The translations under genes and the position numbers were made by a program. Under the pieces are notes generated by a model, which saw only the letters and a program-made list of their open reading frames with translations, made no database searches and was not told the origin of the DNA. Below are positions 1 through 5,184 of a stretch of DNA of 5,184 bases, one piece after another. How positions within the stretch are numbered: the stretch's first letter is position 1; each line of letters starts with the position of its first letter. The stretch is taken from positions 1 through 5,184 of the forward strand of contig JAFSOW010000193.1 of the NCBI GenBank assembly GCA_017443165.1, written 5' to 3'. Source of the DNA: Acidaminococcaceae bacterium (GTDB lineage: Bacteria > Bacillota > Negativicutes > Acidaminococcales > Acidaminococcaceae).

Positions 1-734
1 ATGCGATAAAAGTATTCAAAGAATATCTGGCAACAGGCAAAAAGTTTGGCAACTTCGGCATCCGCCTGGACTCCGGCGACCTGGCTTACTTAACAAAAAA
101 AGCCCGCTTCATGCTGGATGAAGCGGGACTGACCGAGGCAAAGATTGTTGTTTCCAATTCCCTGGACGAATACCTGATCCGGGATCTGCTGCAGCAGGGG
201 GCGAAGATTGATTCCTTCGGCGTAGGCGAGCGGCTTATCACCAGCAAGAGCAGCCCTGTATTCGGCGGTGTGTACAAGCTGGTAGCGGTGGAAAAGGAAG
301 ACGGGACCATTGTTCCCAAAATCAAAATTTCCGAGAACACAGCCAAGATTACCAACCCCGGCTTTAAAAAGGTGTACCGTTTCTACGACAAGAAAACGGG
401 AAAGGCTATTGCGGATGAAATTTGCATGCGCGATGAGATGGTCTCCGAAGCATTGCCCCATACTATCTTTGATCCGGAAGCAACCTGGAAGCAGCGGACG
501 CTGACAGACTTCCGAATCAGAGAACTGCAGGTGCCCATTTTCAAAAAAGGCAAGTTGGTGTATAAGCAGCCCGGCCTGAAAGAGCTGCAGGAATACTGTG
601 CTAAGGAAGTGGCTGGCCTGTGGGATGAAGTGAAACGGTTTGAAAATCCCCACAAGTACAACGTGGATTTGTCCAAAAAGCTGTGGACGCTGAAGCACGA
701 TATGCTGGCGCAGTCAGGGAAGAAAGAAAATTGA
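1..734 (+). CDS. pncB: Nicotinate phosphoribosyltransferase, C-terminal half (5' end outside window)
   Basis: This enzyme makes nicotinate mononucleotide from nicotinate and PRPP with ATP, the first step of the Preiss-Handler NAD salvage route in the cytoplasm. The reading frame is open from base 3 to a TGA at 732-734, giving 243 visible residues; the ATG at 111 is internal, because clear family sequence lies upstream of it. Visible landmarks are GIRLDSGDLAYL (residues 19-30 of the fragment), a conserved segment of the phosphoribosyl-binding barrel, then VVSNSLDEYLI (49-59) and GVGERLITSKSSPVFGGVYKL (73-93), typical of the Firmicutes type of this family. Full-length relatives are about 480-490 residues, so roughly half is missing to the left. 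The tail (residues 150-243) is the usual C-terminal domain. A terminator follows at 803-841. Identification rests on motif recognition and is strong. Confidence 0.93.
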   Translation, partial: AIKVFKEYLATGKKFGNFGIRLDSGDLAYLTKKARFMLDEAGLTEAKIVVSNSLDEYLIRDLLQQGAKIDSFGVGERLITSKSSPVFGGVYKLVAVEKEDGTIVPKIKISENTAKITNPGFKKVYRFYDKKTGKAIADEICMRDEMVSEALPHTIFDPEATWKQRTLTDFRIRELQVPIFKKGKLVYKQPGLKELQEYCAKEVAGLWDEVKRFENPHKYNVDLSKKLWTLKHDMLAQSGKKEN

Positions 735-760
735 CGTTGAAATAAAAACAGAAAAAGAGT

Positions 761-780
761 GCCACCGATGAACGGTTGGC
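761..780 (+). other. Small hairpin upstream of the pncB terminator
   Basis: GCCACCG and CGGTTGGC face each other around the loop ATGAA, forming a short stem with one bulged T. It lies 27 bases after the pncB stop and 22 bases before the main terminator. It has no T-run, so it is not a terminator by itself. It may protect the 3' end of the message, or be part of the same relic element as the terminator. Confidence 0.4.
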
Positions 781-802
781 CTAAGTTGCTAGTTATTTAA
801 AG

Positions 803-841
803 AAGTAACCGCTACCTTTGACCTGGGGCGGTTACTTTTTT
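803..841 (+). terminator. Intrinsic terminator downstream of pncB
   Basis: AAGTAACCGC (803-812) pairs perfectly with GCGGTTACTT (828-837) across a 15-base loop, and the stem runs into a run of six T (836-841). This is a textbook Rho-independent terminator for pncB. Read on the minus strand, the bases opposite 812-841 spell a short open tail (KKVTAPGQR then stop). That resembles the 3' ends I remember from small holin-like toxin loci in Firmicutes, so the terminator may descend from such a locus. Confidence 0.85.
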
Positions 842-860
842 ACGCGGAAGTTTCCTTAAT

Positions 861-1042
861 AAAAAGCAAGCGCACAGGGATTGAGCAAAACATCGGGAGT
901 GTTTGCGTCATTCCATGAGACGAAATGTGCCGCGGTGGCGAGACTGTCTGAGGGCGAAGCCCGAGTTTCGAAGCCACAGGCACATAAGTCCATGGAATAG
1001 CATACACGTACGGTTTTGCGAAACCCTGTGCGCTTGCTTTTT
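861..1042. repeat. 182-base imperfect palindrome (MITE-like element, structured RNA or bidirectional terminator)
   Basis: The outer arms AAAAAGCAAGCGCACAGGG (861-879) and its exact complement (1024-1042) are a perfect 19-base inverted repeat. Further matching blocks follow inwards in the same order: GCAAAAC 885-891 with 1013-1019, ATTCCATG 910-917 with 991-998, ATGTGCC 925-931 with 979-985, GTGGC 935-939 with 973-977, GAGACT 940-945 with 964-969 (one G-U pair), and GGGC 952-955 with GCCC 959-962 closing a GAA loop. The whole folds into one long hairpin with internal loops. It sits between converging pncB and mrp, and each outer arm ends in five A/T, so it could stop transcription from both sides. 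It has no substantial ORF and no clear target-site duplication. A non-autonomous mobile element is the best alternative to a structured RNA. Confidence 0.75.
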
Positions 1043-1059
1043 CTAAAATTGTGCGTTTC

Positions 1060-1887
1060 CTACAGCATCTTCAGCAACAGCTCTGTCGTCTGCGGCAGGG
1101 CAGGAACGTTGGCTTCTTCCAGTTTGCCATTGTCTACCGCTTCTGCCAGAAGCGGATCCACCGGCAGCTTGTCCTGACAGACGACGCCATGCGCTGCTGC
1201 AGTTTCAGCCAGCCTGCTTTTGCCGAAGATGGAATGTTCTTTGCCGCAATCCGGGCATTTGAAATAGCTGAAGTTTTCCACGATGGACAGTACGGGAACA
1301 TCCATCATCTTTGCCATGTTGCAGGCTTTTTCCACAATCATGCCTACCAGTTCCTGGGGGGATGCGACGACGATAATGCCGTCTATCGGCATGGTCTGGA
1401 AAACGGTGAGGGGAACATCTCCGGTTCCCGGGGGCATGTCAACCAGCAGAAAATCCACGTCGCCGTAAATCACATCGGTCCAGAACTGCTGGATAGCTCC
1501 GGCGATGATGGGGCCCCGCCATACTACGGGGTCGGTTTCATTCTGCAGCAACAGGTTGATGGACATGACTTTGATACCCATGCGGGTCTCCATGGGGAAC
1601 ACACCCCGGTCTGTCATAAGAGCCTGCCCGTGAAGGCCGAAGGTTTTGGGGATGGACGGTCCCGTTACGTCCGCGTCCAGAATCGCCACCTGTTTGCCTG
1701 CGCGACGAAGCGCCATGGCCAGCAGGGAAGTGACCATGGATTTGCCCACGCCGCCTTTGCCGCTGACAACGCCGATGACTTTTTTAATATGACTCTCTTT
1801 ATGGGCCGGTTTTTTGAAAGAGGCCGGATCCTGCCGTTCACCGCAGCTGGCGCTGCAACTTTCACAATCGTGATTACAATTTGCCAT
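1060..1887 (-). CDS. mrp: Mrp/NBP35-family Fe-S cluster carrier ATPase
   Basis: This is a 275-residue cytoplasmic P-loop protein of the Mrp/NBP35/ApbC group, which bind a bridging [4Fe-4S] cluster and pass it to apo-enzymes. Visible motifs are the deviant Walker A GKGGVGKS (43-50), the switch segment DADVTGPSIP (71-80), DMPPGTGD (150-157) with the Walker B Asp, and the cluster-binding CPDC (211-214). The N-terminus has four cysteines spaced CX3CX2CX3C (residues 4-15), the extra N-terminal cluster site seen in NBP35-like proteins of anaerobes. The N-terminal DUF59 domain of E. coli-type Mrp is absent, as is usual for this short form. The ATG at 1885-1887 has AGGAG (1898-1902) 10 bases upstream, which fixes the start. 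The gene ends just beside the 861-1042 palindrome, which could terminate it. It may be the third gene of the racemase-TSUP operon, since no terminator separates them. Confidence 0.93.
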   Translation of the reverse strand: MANCNHDCESCSASCGERQDPASFKKPAHKESHIKKVIGVVSGKGGVGKSMVTSLLAMALRRAGKQVAILDADVTGPSIPKTFGLHGQALMTDRGVFPMETRMGIKVMSINLLLQNETDPVVWRGPIIAGAIQQFWTDVIYGDVDFLLVDMPPGTGDVPLTVFQTMPIDGIIVVASPQELVGMIVEKACNMAKMMDVPVLSIVENFSYFKCPDCGKEHSIFGKSRLAETAAAHGVVCQDKLPVDPLLAEAVDNGKLEEANVPALPQTTELLLKML

Positions 1888-1977
1888 GATGGTTCGTCTC
1901 CTAAAAATGATTTACTAAGTCAGACAGAGTTAAACAATTGTTGAGTCGAGTTTTGTACTTGTATATCTAATTCGTTT

Positions 1978-2736
1978 CTATTTCATTACAATTTTGATAA
2001 ACAGCAGCGTCAATACCACAATAATCAGCGGTTTAACGATTTTGTTGGCCTTGGTCAGCACCATGCCTGCTCCGATATACGCTCCGATGAAGTTGCACAC
2101 GGCGCCTGCCAGGCCCAGTTGATAATCCACATTGCCGCTGAGGATGAAAGTGATCAGCGCCGCAATGTTGGAAGTCTGGTTGGCAGCTTTCGTCAGCCCT
2201 GCTGCGTTTCGTACATCTATCAAGGCCCAACCGGTGAGTGCCAGCAGTAAAAAAGTTCCAGCGCCGGGACCATAGAACCCATCATAGCCACCGATGAAAA
2301 ACGCAATGACAGCAATCCGCAAGGGCGTTCTGTTATCTGTTTTATCTACATAGGAGTTGGGGTCTTCGCTTAACCCCTTGTTGCGCATAACATAAAAAGC
2401 GGCAATGGGTAAAACGATAAGCAGTAATTTGTTGAAGATTTCATCGCTGATGAGCAGTGTCAGCCGCGACCCGATTGACGAGCCGATAAACGCGCAGACG
2501 ATACAGATCAGGGCCGGGCGTAGCTTAATAAAACCGTTCAGGGCCAGGCGCGCGGTGGAGATGCTGGTGCCGATGGCCGAACTGAATTTGTTGGTGCCCA
2601 GTGCCAGGTGGGGAGGCAGTCCCGCCAGCAGATAGGCGGGCAGGGTGATAAGACCGCCGCCTCCGGCGATGGAATCCACAAAGCCGCCCAGAAACAGCAG
2701 TGGGCAGATGATCAGGTATTGTGTATAAGAATCCAT
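1978..2736 (-). CDS. TSUP (TauE/SafE, former UPF0721) family membrane transporter
   Basis: This is an integral inner-membrane protein of about 252 residues with roughly eight hydrophobic segments. Members move sulfite, sulfoacetate or other small organic anions; the substrate here is unknown. It has the two family half-repeats: FLGGFVDSIAGGGGLITLPAYL (residues 15-36) followed by LGTNKF (46-51), and FFIGGYDGFYGPGAGTFLLLAL (146-167) followed by AANQTSNIAALITF (184-197), as in E. coli YfcA-like proteins. Length is normal (about 250). I chose the ATG at 2734-2736, because AAGGA (2745-2749) lies 8 bases upstream. A GTG one codon earlier (2737-2739) would be only 5 bases from that site and would add one residue. 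Its start is 18 bases after the stop of the racemase gene, so the two are almost certainly co-transcribed. That pairing hints that it exports or imports an amino-acid-derived anion, but this is inference. Confidence 0.92.
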   Translation of the reverse strand: MDSYTQYLIICPLLFLGGFVDSIAGGGGLITLPAYLLAGLPPHLALGTNKFSSAIGTSISTARLALNGFIKLRPALICIVCAFIGSSIGSRLTLLISDEIFNKLLLIVLPIAAFYVMRNKGLSEDPNSYVDKTDNRTPLRIAVIAFFIGGYDGFYGPGAGTFLLLALTGWALIDVRNAAGLTKAANQTSNIAALITFILSGNVDYQLGLAGAVCNFIGAYIGAGMVLTKANKIVKPLIIVVLTLLFIKIVMK

Positions 2737-2754
2737 CACAACATTCCTTACTTA

Positions 2755-3471
2755 TTATTTATTTCGGCGAGGCAGGCTGCTGATGACTTCACCGCCGGCC
2801 CAGGCCACCGCTTTTTCCGACAGTACTTCCGTGGCGTCTACAAAGCAACCCTGCAGTTTGTACATCTGTACAGCAACCGGCACTTCCGTGCAGCCTAGAA
2901 TGAAAGCTTCCACGCCCCGCTGTTCCATGGCACGCAGCACGTTTTGAGCGGGTGCAGCGTCATAGTTATAGTTCGTAGCTTTCACACCGTCATAAATCAT
3001 TTCGTGGATGATTTCCTGTTCGGATTCTTCCGGGTGGAGCAAAGTCATACCCAGCTTTTCAAATTCCTTTTTATAAATGCCGGAGGCACAGGTGCCTGCC
3101 GAGGCCAGAAGCCCCAGGGTGCGGTAGCCTTCTTCCGCACAGAACTTTGCTGTTTCCTCAATCATGTTGATGAAAGGCGTTTTCACCTGTTTCTGTACTT
3201 CCGGCAGGAAGTAATGGGCTGTGTTGCAACCGATGATGATCACGTCTGCTCCCATGGCGGTGAGTCGTTCCGCAGATTTTACCATCTCCGGAACCGGGCT
3301 CGGTCCTTTGCCGAAGATGCATTCGGAACGGTCCGGGATGTTAGTGTTATTGTCTATGACCGTGTGGATGTGCTCCTGGTCTTTGATGGCCTTCGTTGCT
3401 ACGATGACTTTCTGCATCAGATCTACGGTTGCCATGGGGCCCATGCCCCCCATAATGCCGATGGTTTTCAT
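2755..3471 (-). CDS. Aspartate/glutamate racemase family protein
   Basis: This is a cofactor-independent racemase of the Asp/Glu/hydantoin superfamily, probably cytoplasmic, interconverting L- and D-aspartate (or a related amino acid) by a two-cysteine mechanism. From the chosen start there are 238 residues. The N-terminus MKTIGIMGGMGPMAT is the family opening; the catalytic cysteines are seen in IIGCNTAH (Cys82) and LGCTEVP (Cys194), and GTCASGIY lies near 126-133. Length matches the family (about 230-240). The ATG at 3469-3471 is preferred, because GGAG lies 6 bases upstream and the protein then begins exactly at the family N-terminus. An upstream ATG (3481-3483) adds METE but has no ribosome site. 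A promoter lies at 3543-3573. Substrate specificity (aspartate, glutamate or broad, as in YgeA) cannot be decided from sequence. Confidence 0.92.
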   Translation of the reverse strand: MKTIGIMGGMGPMATVDLMQKVIVATKAIKDQEHIHTVIDNNTNIPDRSECIFGKGPSPVPEMVKSAERLTAMGADVIIIGCNTAHYFLPEVQKQVKTPFINMIEETAKFCAEEGYRTLGLLASAGTCASGIYKKEFEKLGMTLLHPEESEQEIIHEMIYDGVKATNYNYDAAPAQNVLRAMEQRGVEAFILGCTEVPVAVQMYKLQGCFVDATEVLSEKAVAWAGGEVISSLPRRNK

Positions 3472-3542
3472 TTCTGTCTCCATTCTGCCGCTGCGTTGGC
3501 GGCGTAAGTAATTGCTGGTTTAATGAACATTGTGCACTAAAA

Positions 3543-3573
3543 ATTATACCACAGAATTCCCGGAAGATGTAAA
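3543..3573 (-). promoter_or_regulatory. Promoter of the racemase-TSUP(-mrp) operon
   Basis: Read on the minus strand, a perfect TATAAT (3543-3548) is preceded by TGG, making an extended -10. TTTACA (3568-3573, five of six consensus bases) lies 19 bases upstream. The long spacer is offset by the extended -10. The predicted transcript start is near 3536, giving a leader of about 65 bases to the ATG at 3471. Confidence 0.65.
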
Positions 3574-3600
3574 AAAACTGCAGAATCAGAAAAACCTTAT

Positions 3601-3623
3601 CTAACATAATAATACTAACATAA
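3601..3623. repeat. Two direct copies of CTAACATAA
   Basis: CTAACATAA occurs at 3601-3609 and 3615-3623 with a 14-base period, directly upstream of and touching the 3622-3639 dyad. They may be half-sites for a regulator acting in the divergent region, or just chance in AT-rich DNA. Confidence 0.4.
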
Positions 3624-3639
3624 CTGTAATGTTACAGTT
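3622..3639. promoter_or_regulatory. 18-base operator-like dyad in the ridA promoter
   Basis: AACTGTAA (3622-3629), TG, TTACAGTT (3632-3639) is an inverted repeat with perfect 8-base arms. It ends 4 bases before the -10 box at 3644-3649 and covers the place where the -35 contact would be, the position of a typical repressor or activator site. I do not recognise which regulator family it belongs to. Confidence 0.6.
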
Positions 3640-3640
3640 G

Positions 3641-3649
3641 TGATATAAT
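3641..3649 (+). promoter_or_regulatory. Extended -10 promoter for ridA
   Basis: TGATATAAT is a perfect TATAAT (3644-3649) with the TGN extension. No good -35 box is found 16-19 bases upstream; the dyad occupies that place. This suggests a promoter that relies on the extended -10 and on a bound regulator. The predicted start is near 3656, giving a leader of about 80 bases. Confidence 0.6.
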
Positions 3650-3722
3650 TAAAATTGGAAAACCGGAGAAAAGATATTCCGTCCTTCCATAATTCTGGCA
3701 CACATTTTTTATATAATTTATC

Positions 3723-3730
3723 AAGGAGGT
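3723..3730 (+). promoter_or_regulatory. Ribosome binding site that sets the ridA start
   Basis: AAGGAGGT is a full Shine-Dalgarno match. It is 1 base from the ATG at 3732 but 7 bases from the ATG at 3738, so the second ATG is the likely start. Confidence 0.85.
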
Positions 3731-3737
3731 AATGAAT

Positions 3738-4118
3738 ATGGCAAAAACAATTATCGCTACAAACAAAGCACTGGGGGCACTAGGGCCCTATTCTCAGGGA
3801 ATAACAGCTAACGGTTTTGTGTTTGCATCAGGTCAGCTTGGACTGATTCCGGAAACGGGAGAATTTGCGGAAGGCGGTGTGACAGGACAGACCCGCCAGT
3901 CTCTGACGAATGTTAAGCAAGTGCTGGAAGCAGCCGGCTCCGGTCTGGAAAAAGTTGTGAAGGTTACTGTTTTTCTGAAAGACATGAAGGATTTCGCCGC
4001 GATGAATGCTGTGTATTCCGAATTTTTCACAGAGAATTTCCCGGCCCGTTCCGCGGTTCAGGTGGCGGCCCTTCCCAAAGACGGATTAGTAGAGATTGAA
4101 GTAATTGCGGAAGCGTGA
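3738..4118 (+). CDS. ridA: RidA family 2-iminobutanoate/2-iminopropanoate deaminase
   Basis: RidA hydrolyses reactive enamine/imine intermediates released by PLP enzymes such as serine/threonine dehydratase, protecting other PLP enzymes in the cytoplasm; the family works as a trimer. The product from the chosen ATG has 126 residues, the usual family length. Key residues match E. coli RidA: Tyr18 in GPYSQG, the SGQLG strand (31-35), Arg104 in the signature FPARSAVQVAALPKDGLVEIE (101-121), and Glu119 in the same signature. Starting at 3732 would add Met-Asn but puts the ribosome site too close. The stop (4116-4118) is 11 bases before the next gene, so the two form an operon. The substrate could differ in detail, since related Rid subfamilies exist, but the arginine places it with the active RidA group. 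Confidence 0.95.
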   Translation: MAKTIIATNKALGALGPYSQGITANGFVFASGQLGLIPETGEFAEGGVTGQTRQSLTNVKQVLEAAGSGLEKVVKVTVFLKDMKDFAAMNAVYSEFFTENFPARSAVQVAALPKDGLVEIEVIAEA

Positions 4119-4129
4119 CGGGGGCTTTT

Positions 4130-4846
4130 ATGAAACAAAAATTCATTGCTTTGCTGGTTGTGATGGCGGCACTGTTTACCGTTTTCTGCAGCGGTTCGTT
4201 CGCAGCGGAGCGGGACAGTATCTCTGTTAACGGGCACGCCAGCGCGGAAGTTGCACCGGACATGGCGACGCTCTATGGTAATCTGGAAAAACGGGCGGCC
4301 GTCGCAGAGACCGCTAGGGAAAACCTGGCGAAGGATATGGCAACATTCAAACATATGCTGTTGGGACAGGCGGTTGCCGGACAGGATGTCCAGACCGTCC
4401 GTTATACGCTGCAGCCGGAATACAACTATGAAAAGAATAAACGCAGGCTCGCCGGTTATGTTGCCCGGGCGGATTACAAAGTGAAAATCAAAGATCTGGA
4501 AAAGCTGGGCGCAGTGATTGATAAGTCCATCGGCTGCAACTTCACTGTTGACAGAGTGGAGTTCGGCCTGAACAACCGCTCCCTGTTTGAAAACAGCCTG
4601 TTGGAGGAAGCGGTGGCCAACGCCAGGAGCAAGGCTGCAGTGGTTGCCCGGGCGGGCGGGCGTACCCTGGGTCGCCTGATACATGCGGGCTTCAGTACAT
4701 CAGGTAACGTGACACATACCATGAACCGCAACATGATGATGGCAAAAGCAGCTAACCTGGATGCGGCAGAAGCTGCGCCCACAGAACTGGATCCGGGTGT
4801 CATCACAGTGAATGCGAATGTAGATCTTGAGTTTGCACTGGAATAA
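4130..4846 (+). CDS. SIMPL domain (DUF541) secreted protein
   Basis: This is an exported protein of about 238 residues with an N-terminal signal peptide: Lys-containing start, hydrophobic core at about 6-19, and likely cleavage after SFA (residue 25). A Cys at 20 is preceded by TVF, a poor lipobox, so a lipoprotein is less likely. The mature part carries the SIMPL/DUF541 signature ISVNGHASAEVAPDMATLYGNLE (31-53), the middle YEKNKRRLAGYVARADYKVKIKDLEKLGAVID region typical of the family, and the closing strand ITVNANVDLEFAL. Family members (BP26-like proteins) are periplasmic or surface proteins whose biochemical role is not settled. I chose the ATG at 4130: a GGGGG stretch (4120-4124) lies 5 bases upstream. 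The GTG at 4115 overlapping the ridA stop has no ribosome site. The weak site suggests translation partly coupled to ridA. Confidence 0.88.
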   Translation: MKQKFIALLVVMAALFTVFCSGSFAAERDSISVNGHASAEVAPDMATLYGNLEKRAAVAETARENLAKDMATFKHMLLGQAVAGQDVQTVRYTLQPEYNYEKNKRRLAGYVARADYKVKIKDLEKLGAVIDKSIGCNFTVDRVEFGLNNRSLFENSLLEEAVANARSKAAVVARAGGRTLGRLIHAGFSTSGNVTHTMNRNMMMAKAANLDAAEAAPTELDPGVITVNANVDLEFALE

Positions 4847-4887
4847 TTTTTAATCATGGTATCTTTAAAAATTCACATTTCGTTTGA

Positions 4888-4916
4888 TTGATTTTGTAAC
4901 TGACTTGTGCTATAAT
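4888..4916 (+). promoter_or_regulatory. Promoter for tmRNA
   Basis: TTGATT (4888-4893) and a perfect TATAAT (4911-4916) are 17 bases apart, and TGC precedes the -10 (extended form). The upstream DNA (4845-4887) is AT-rich, as expected for a strongly expressed stable RNA. The predicted start is near 4922, so a leader of about 120 bases would precede mature tmRNA. Confidence 0.75.
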
Positions 4917-4921
4917 CCGTT

Positions 4922-5041
4922 ATGCACGAAATCTGCGGCAACGGTGCTGTTTTAGCACCCTGTTCTGACAGCGCGGCGTACCGGGTTGCAATCCGGCGCT
5001 CAGCTGTTACTCTTTCCTGCCATGGGCAGGGGCCTTTAACC
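4922..5041 (+). ncRNA. Structured 5' leader of the tmRNA precursor
   Basis: Between the promoter and the mature tmRNA 5' end there are three stable hairpins in a row. GGTGCT/AGCACC (4943-4959) has a 5-base loop. A compound stem has ACAGC (4968-4972) with GCTGT (5003-5007) outside, and CCGGGT/ATCCGG (4981-4996, one G-U) inside, closing a TGCA loop. CCTGCC/GGCAGG (5016-5030) has a 3-base loop. None is followed by a T-run. They would be removed when RNase P cuts at the mature end. I recognise no known riboswitch and no SRP RNA motif. Whether this leader has its own role is open. Confidence 0.5.
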
Positions 5042-5184
5042 GGGGGTGTAAAGGCTTCGACGGGTATAGGTGGTGTACGATAAGCGAGCCGTGGTTCCAT
5101 CAGCACGTTAAACGGTGGACGTTTAAATTTAAACGCAGATAACGAATTAGCACTGGCTGCTTAATTAAAGCAACCCGTTCTGCC
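5042..5184 (+). ncRNA. ssrA: Transfer-messenger RNA, 5' part (3' part outside window)
   Basis: tmRNA with SmpB rescues stalled ribosomes and tags the unfinished protein for proteolysis. The start GGGGGUGUAAAGGCUUCGAC matches the conserved tmRNA 5' end (compare GGGGACGUUACGGAUUCGAC in Bacillus); the first seven bases form the 5' side of the acceptor stem. Pseudoknot PK1 is visible: CGTG 5090-5093 pairs with CACG 5104-5107, and TCCATC 5096-5101 with GGTGGA 5114-5119. The tag frame follows: GCA at 5135, then ADNELALAA and TAA at 5162-5164, with a second in-frame TAA at 5168-5170, or at 5168 depending on reading. If AAC (5132) is the resume codon, the tag begins with Asn. The LAA end is the ClpXP degron. 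A full tmRNA is about 350 bases, so about 200 are missing on the right. Confidence 0.95.
5132..5164 (+). other. tmRNA proteolysis-tag reading frame
   Basis: The codons AAC GCA GAT AAC GAA TTA GCA (5132-5152) run on to CTG GCT GCT and TAA (5162-5164), encoding (N)ADNELALAA. The frame begins 12-15 bases after PK1, the spacing expected for a resume codon. GCA at 5135 is the more usual resume codon type (Ala); the AAC before it is the alternative. Confidence 0.85.

Noticed and set aside
90..698. Minus-strand open frame opposite pncB
   Set aside because: The plus strand encodes a recognisable NAPRTase throughout; the reverse frame shows no domain.
1051..1944. Long plus-strand open frame of 297 codons opposite mrp
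   Set aside because: It is antisense to a clear Mrp protein with all its motifs and is rich in His, Gln and Phe in the way typical of shadow frames.
1903..1977. Possible mrp promoter (TTGTTT, 17 bases, TAAATC on the minus strand) and the AACAATTGTT palindrome at 1933-1942
   Set aside because: The -10 matches only three of six bases, and the short palindrome is AT-rich; neither is strong enough to annotate.
3696..3717. TGGCAC resembling a sigma-54 -24 element, and a TATAAT at 3712-3717
   Set aside because: No GC at the -12 position for sigma-54; the TATAAT would start transcription inside the ridA ribosome site and has no -35 box.
4845..4873. AATTTTTAA...TTAAAAATT inverted repeat after the SIMPL gene
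   Set aside because: The 9-pair stem is entirely A-T and no T-run follows, so it is a weak terminator candidate at best.
4920..5041. Small SRP RNA or a T-box/riboswitch in the tmRNA leader
   Set aside because: No GGAAGCAGCC-type SRP core, no T-box sequence and no aptamer motif I recognise.
4922..5083. Leaderless 53-codon ORF starting at the predicted tmRNA transcript start and running into the tmRNA 5' end
   Set aside because: It has no ribosome site, it overlaps tmRNA acceptor and PK1 sequence, and its content is explained by the RNA hairpins; probably chance.

Overview
The window (about 50% G+C, strong AGGAG-type ribosome binding sites, TATAAT-type promoters, Firmicutes-like protein sequences) looks like chromosomal DNA from an anaerobic member of the Firmicutes. 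Negativicutes is my best guess, but it rests on general impression, not on a diagnostic marker. The content is mostly housekeeping. I see no phage genes, transposase, CRISPR array or obvious defence system.

Layout. (1) 1-734, plus strand: the 3' half of a nicotinate phosphoribosyltransferase gene (NAD salvage), cut by the window edge. (2) 735-1059: a 325-base gene-free stretch between two converging genes. It holds a strong intrinsic terminator (803-841) and a striking 182-base near-palindrome (861-1042) that folds into one long interrupted hairpin. (3) 1060-3471, minus strand: three genes read leftwards, an aspartate/glutamate racemase-family gene, a TSUP (TauE/SafE) membrane transporter gene and an Mrp/NBP35 Fe-S carrier ATPase gene. 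The first two are only 18 bases apart and clearly form an operon; mrp follows after 97 bases with no visible terminator between. (4) 3472-3737: a divergent control region with a good promoter on each strand and an 18-base perfect-arm dyad beside the plus-strand promoter. (5) 3738-4846, plus strand: ridA followed 11 bases later by a secreted SIMPL-domain (DUF541) protein gene. (6) 4888-5184, plus strand: a promoter, a roughly 120-base hairpin-rich leader, and the 5' part of tmRNA (ssrA) with pseudoknot PK1 and a tag reading frame ending ELALAA-stop. The tmRNA runs off the right edge.

How the genes fit together. RidA removes reactive enamine/imine by-products of PLP enzymes. The racemase and TSUP protein may handle an amino acid and a small (possibly sulfur-containing) anion, but the substrates cannot be read from sequence. 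Mrp delivers Fe-S clusters. tmRNA rescues stalled ribosomes. The items most worth a second look are non-coding: the 182-base palindrome, the terminator region that resembles the tail of a small holin-like toxin locus, the dyad upstream of ridA, and the structured leader in front of tmRNA.
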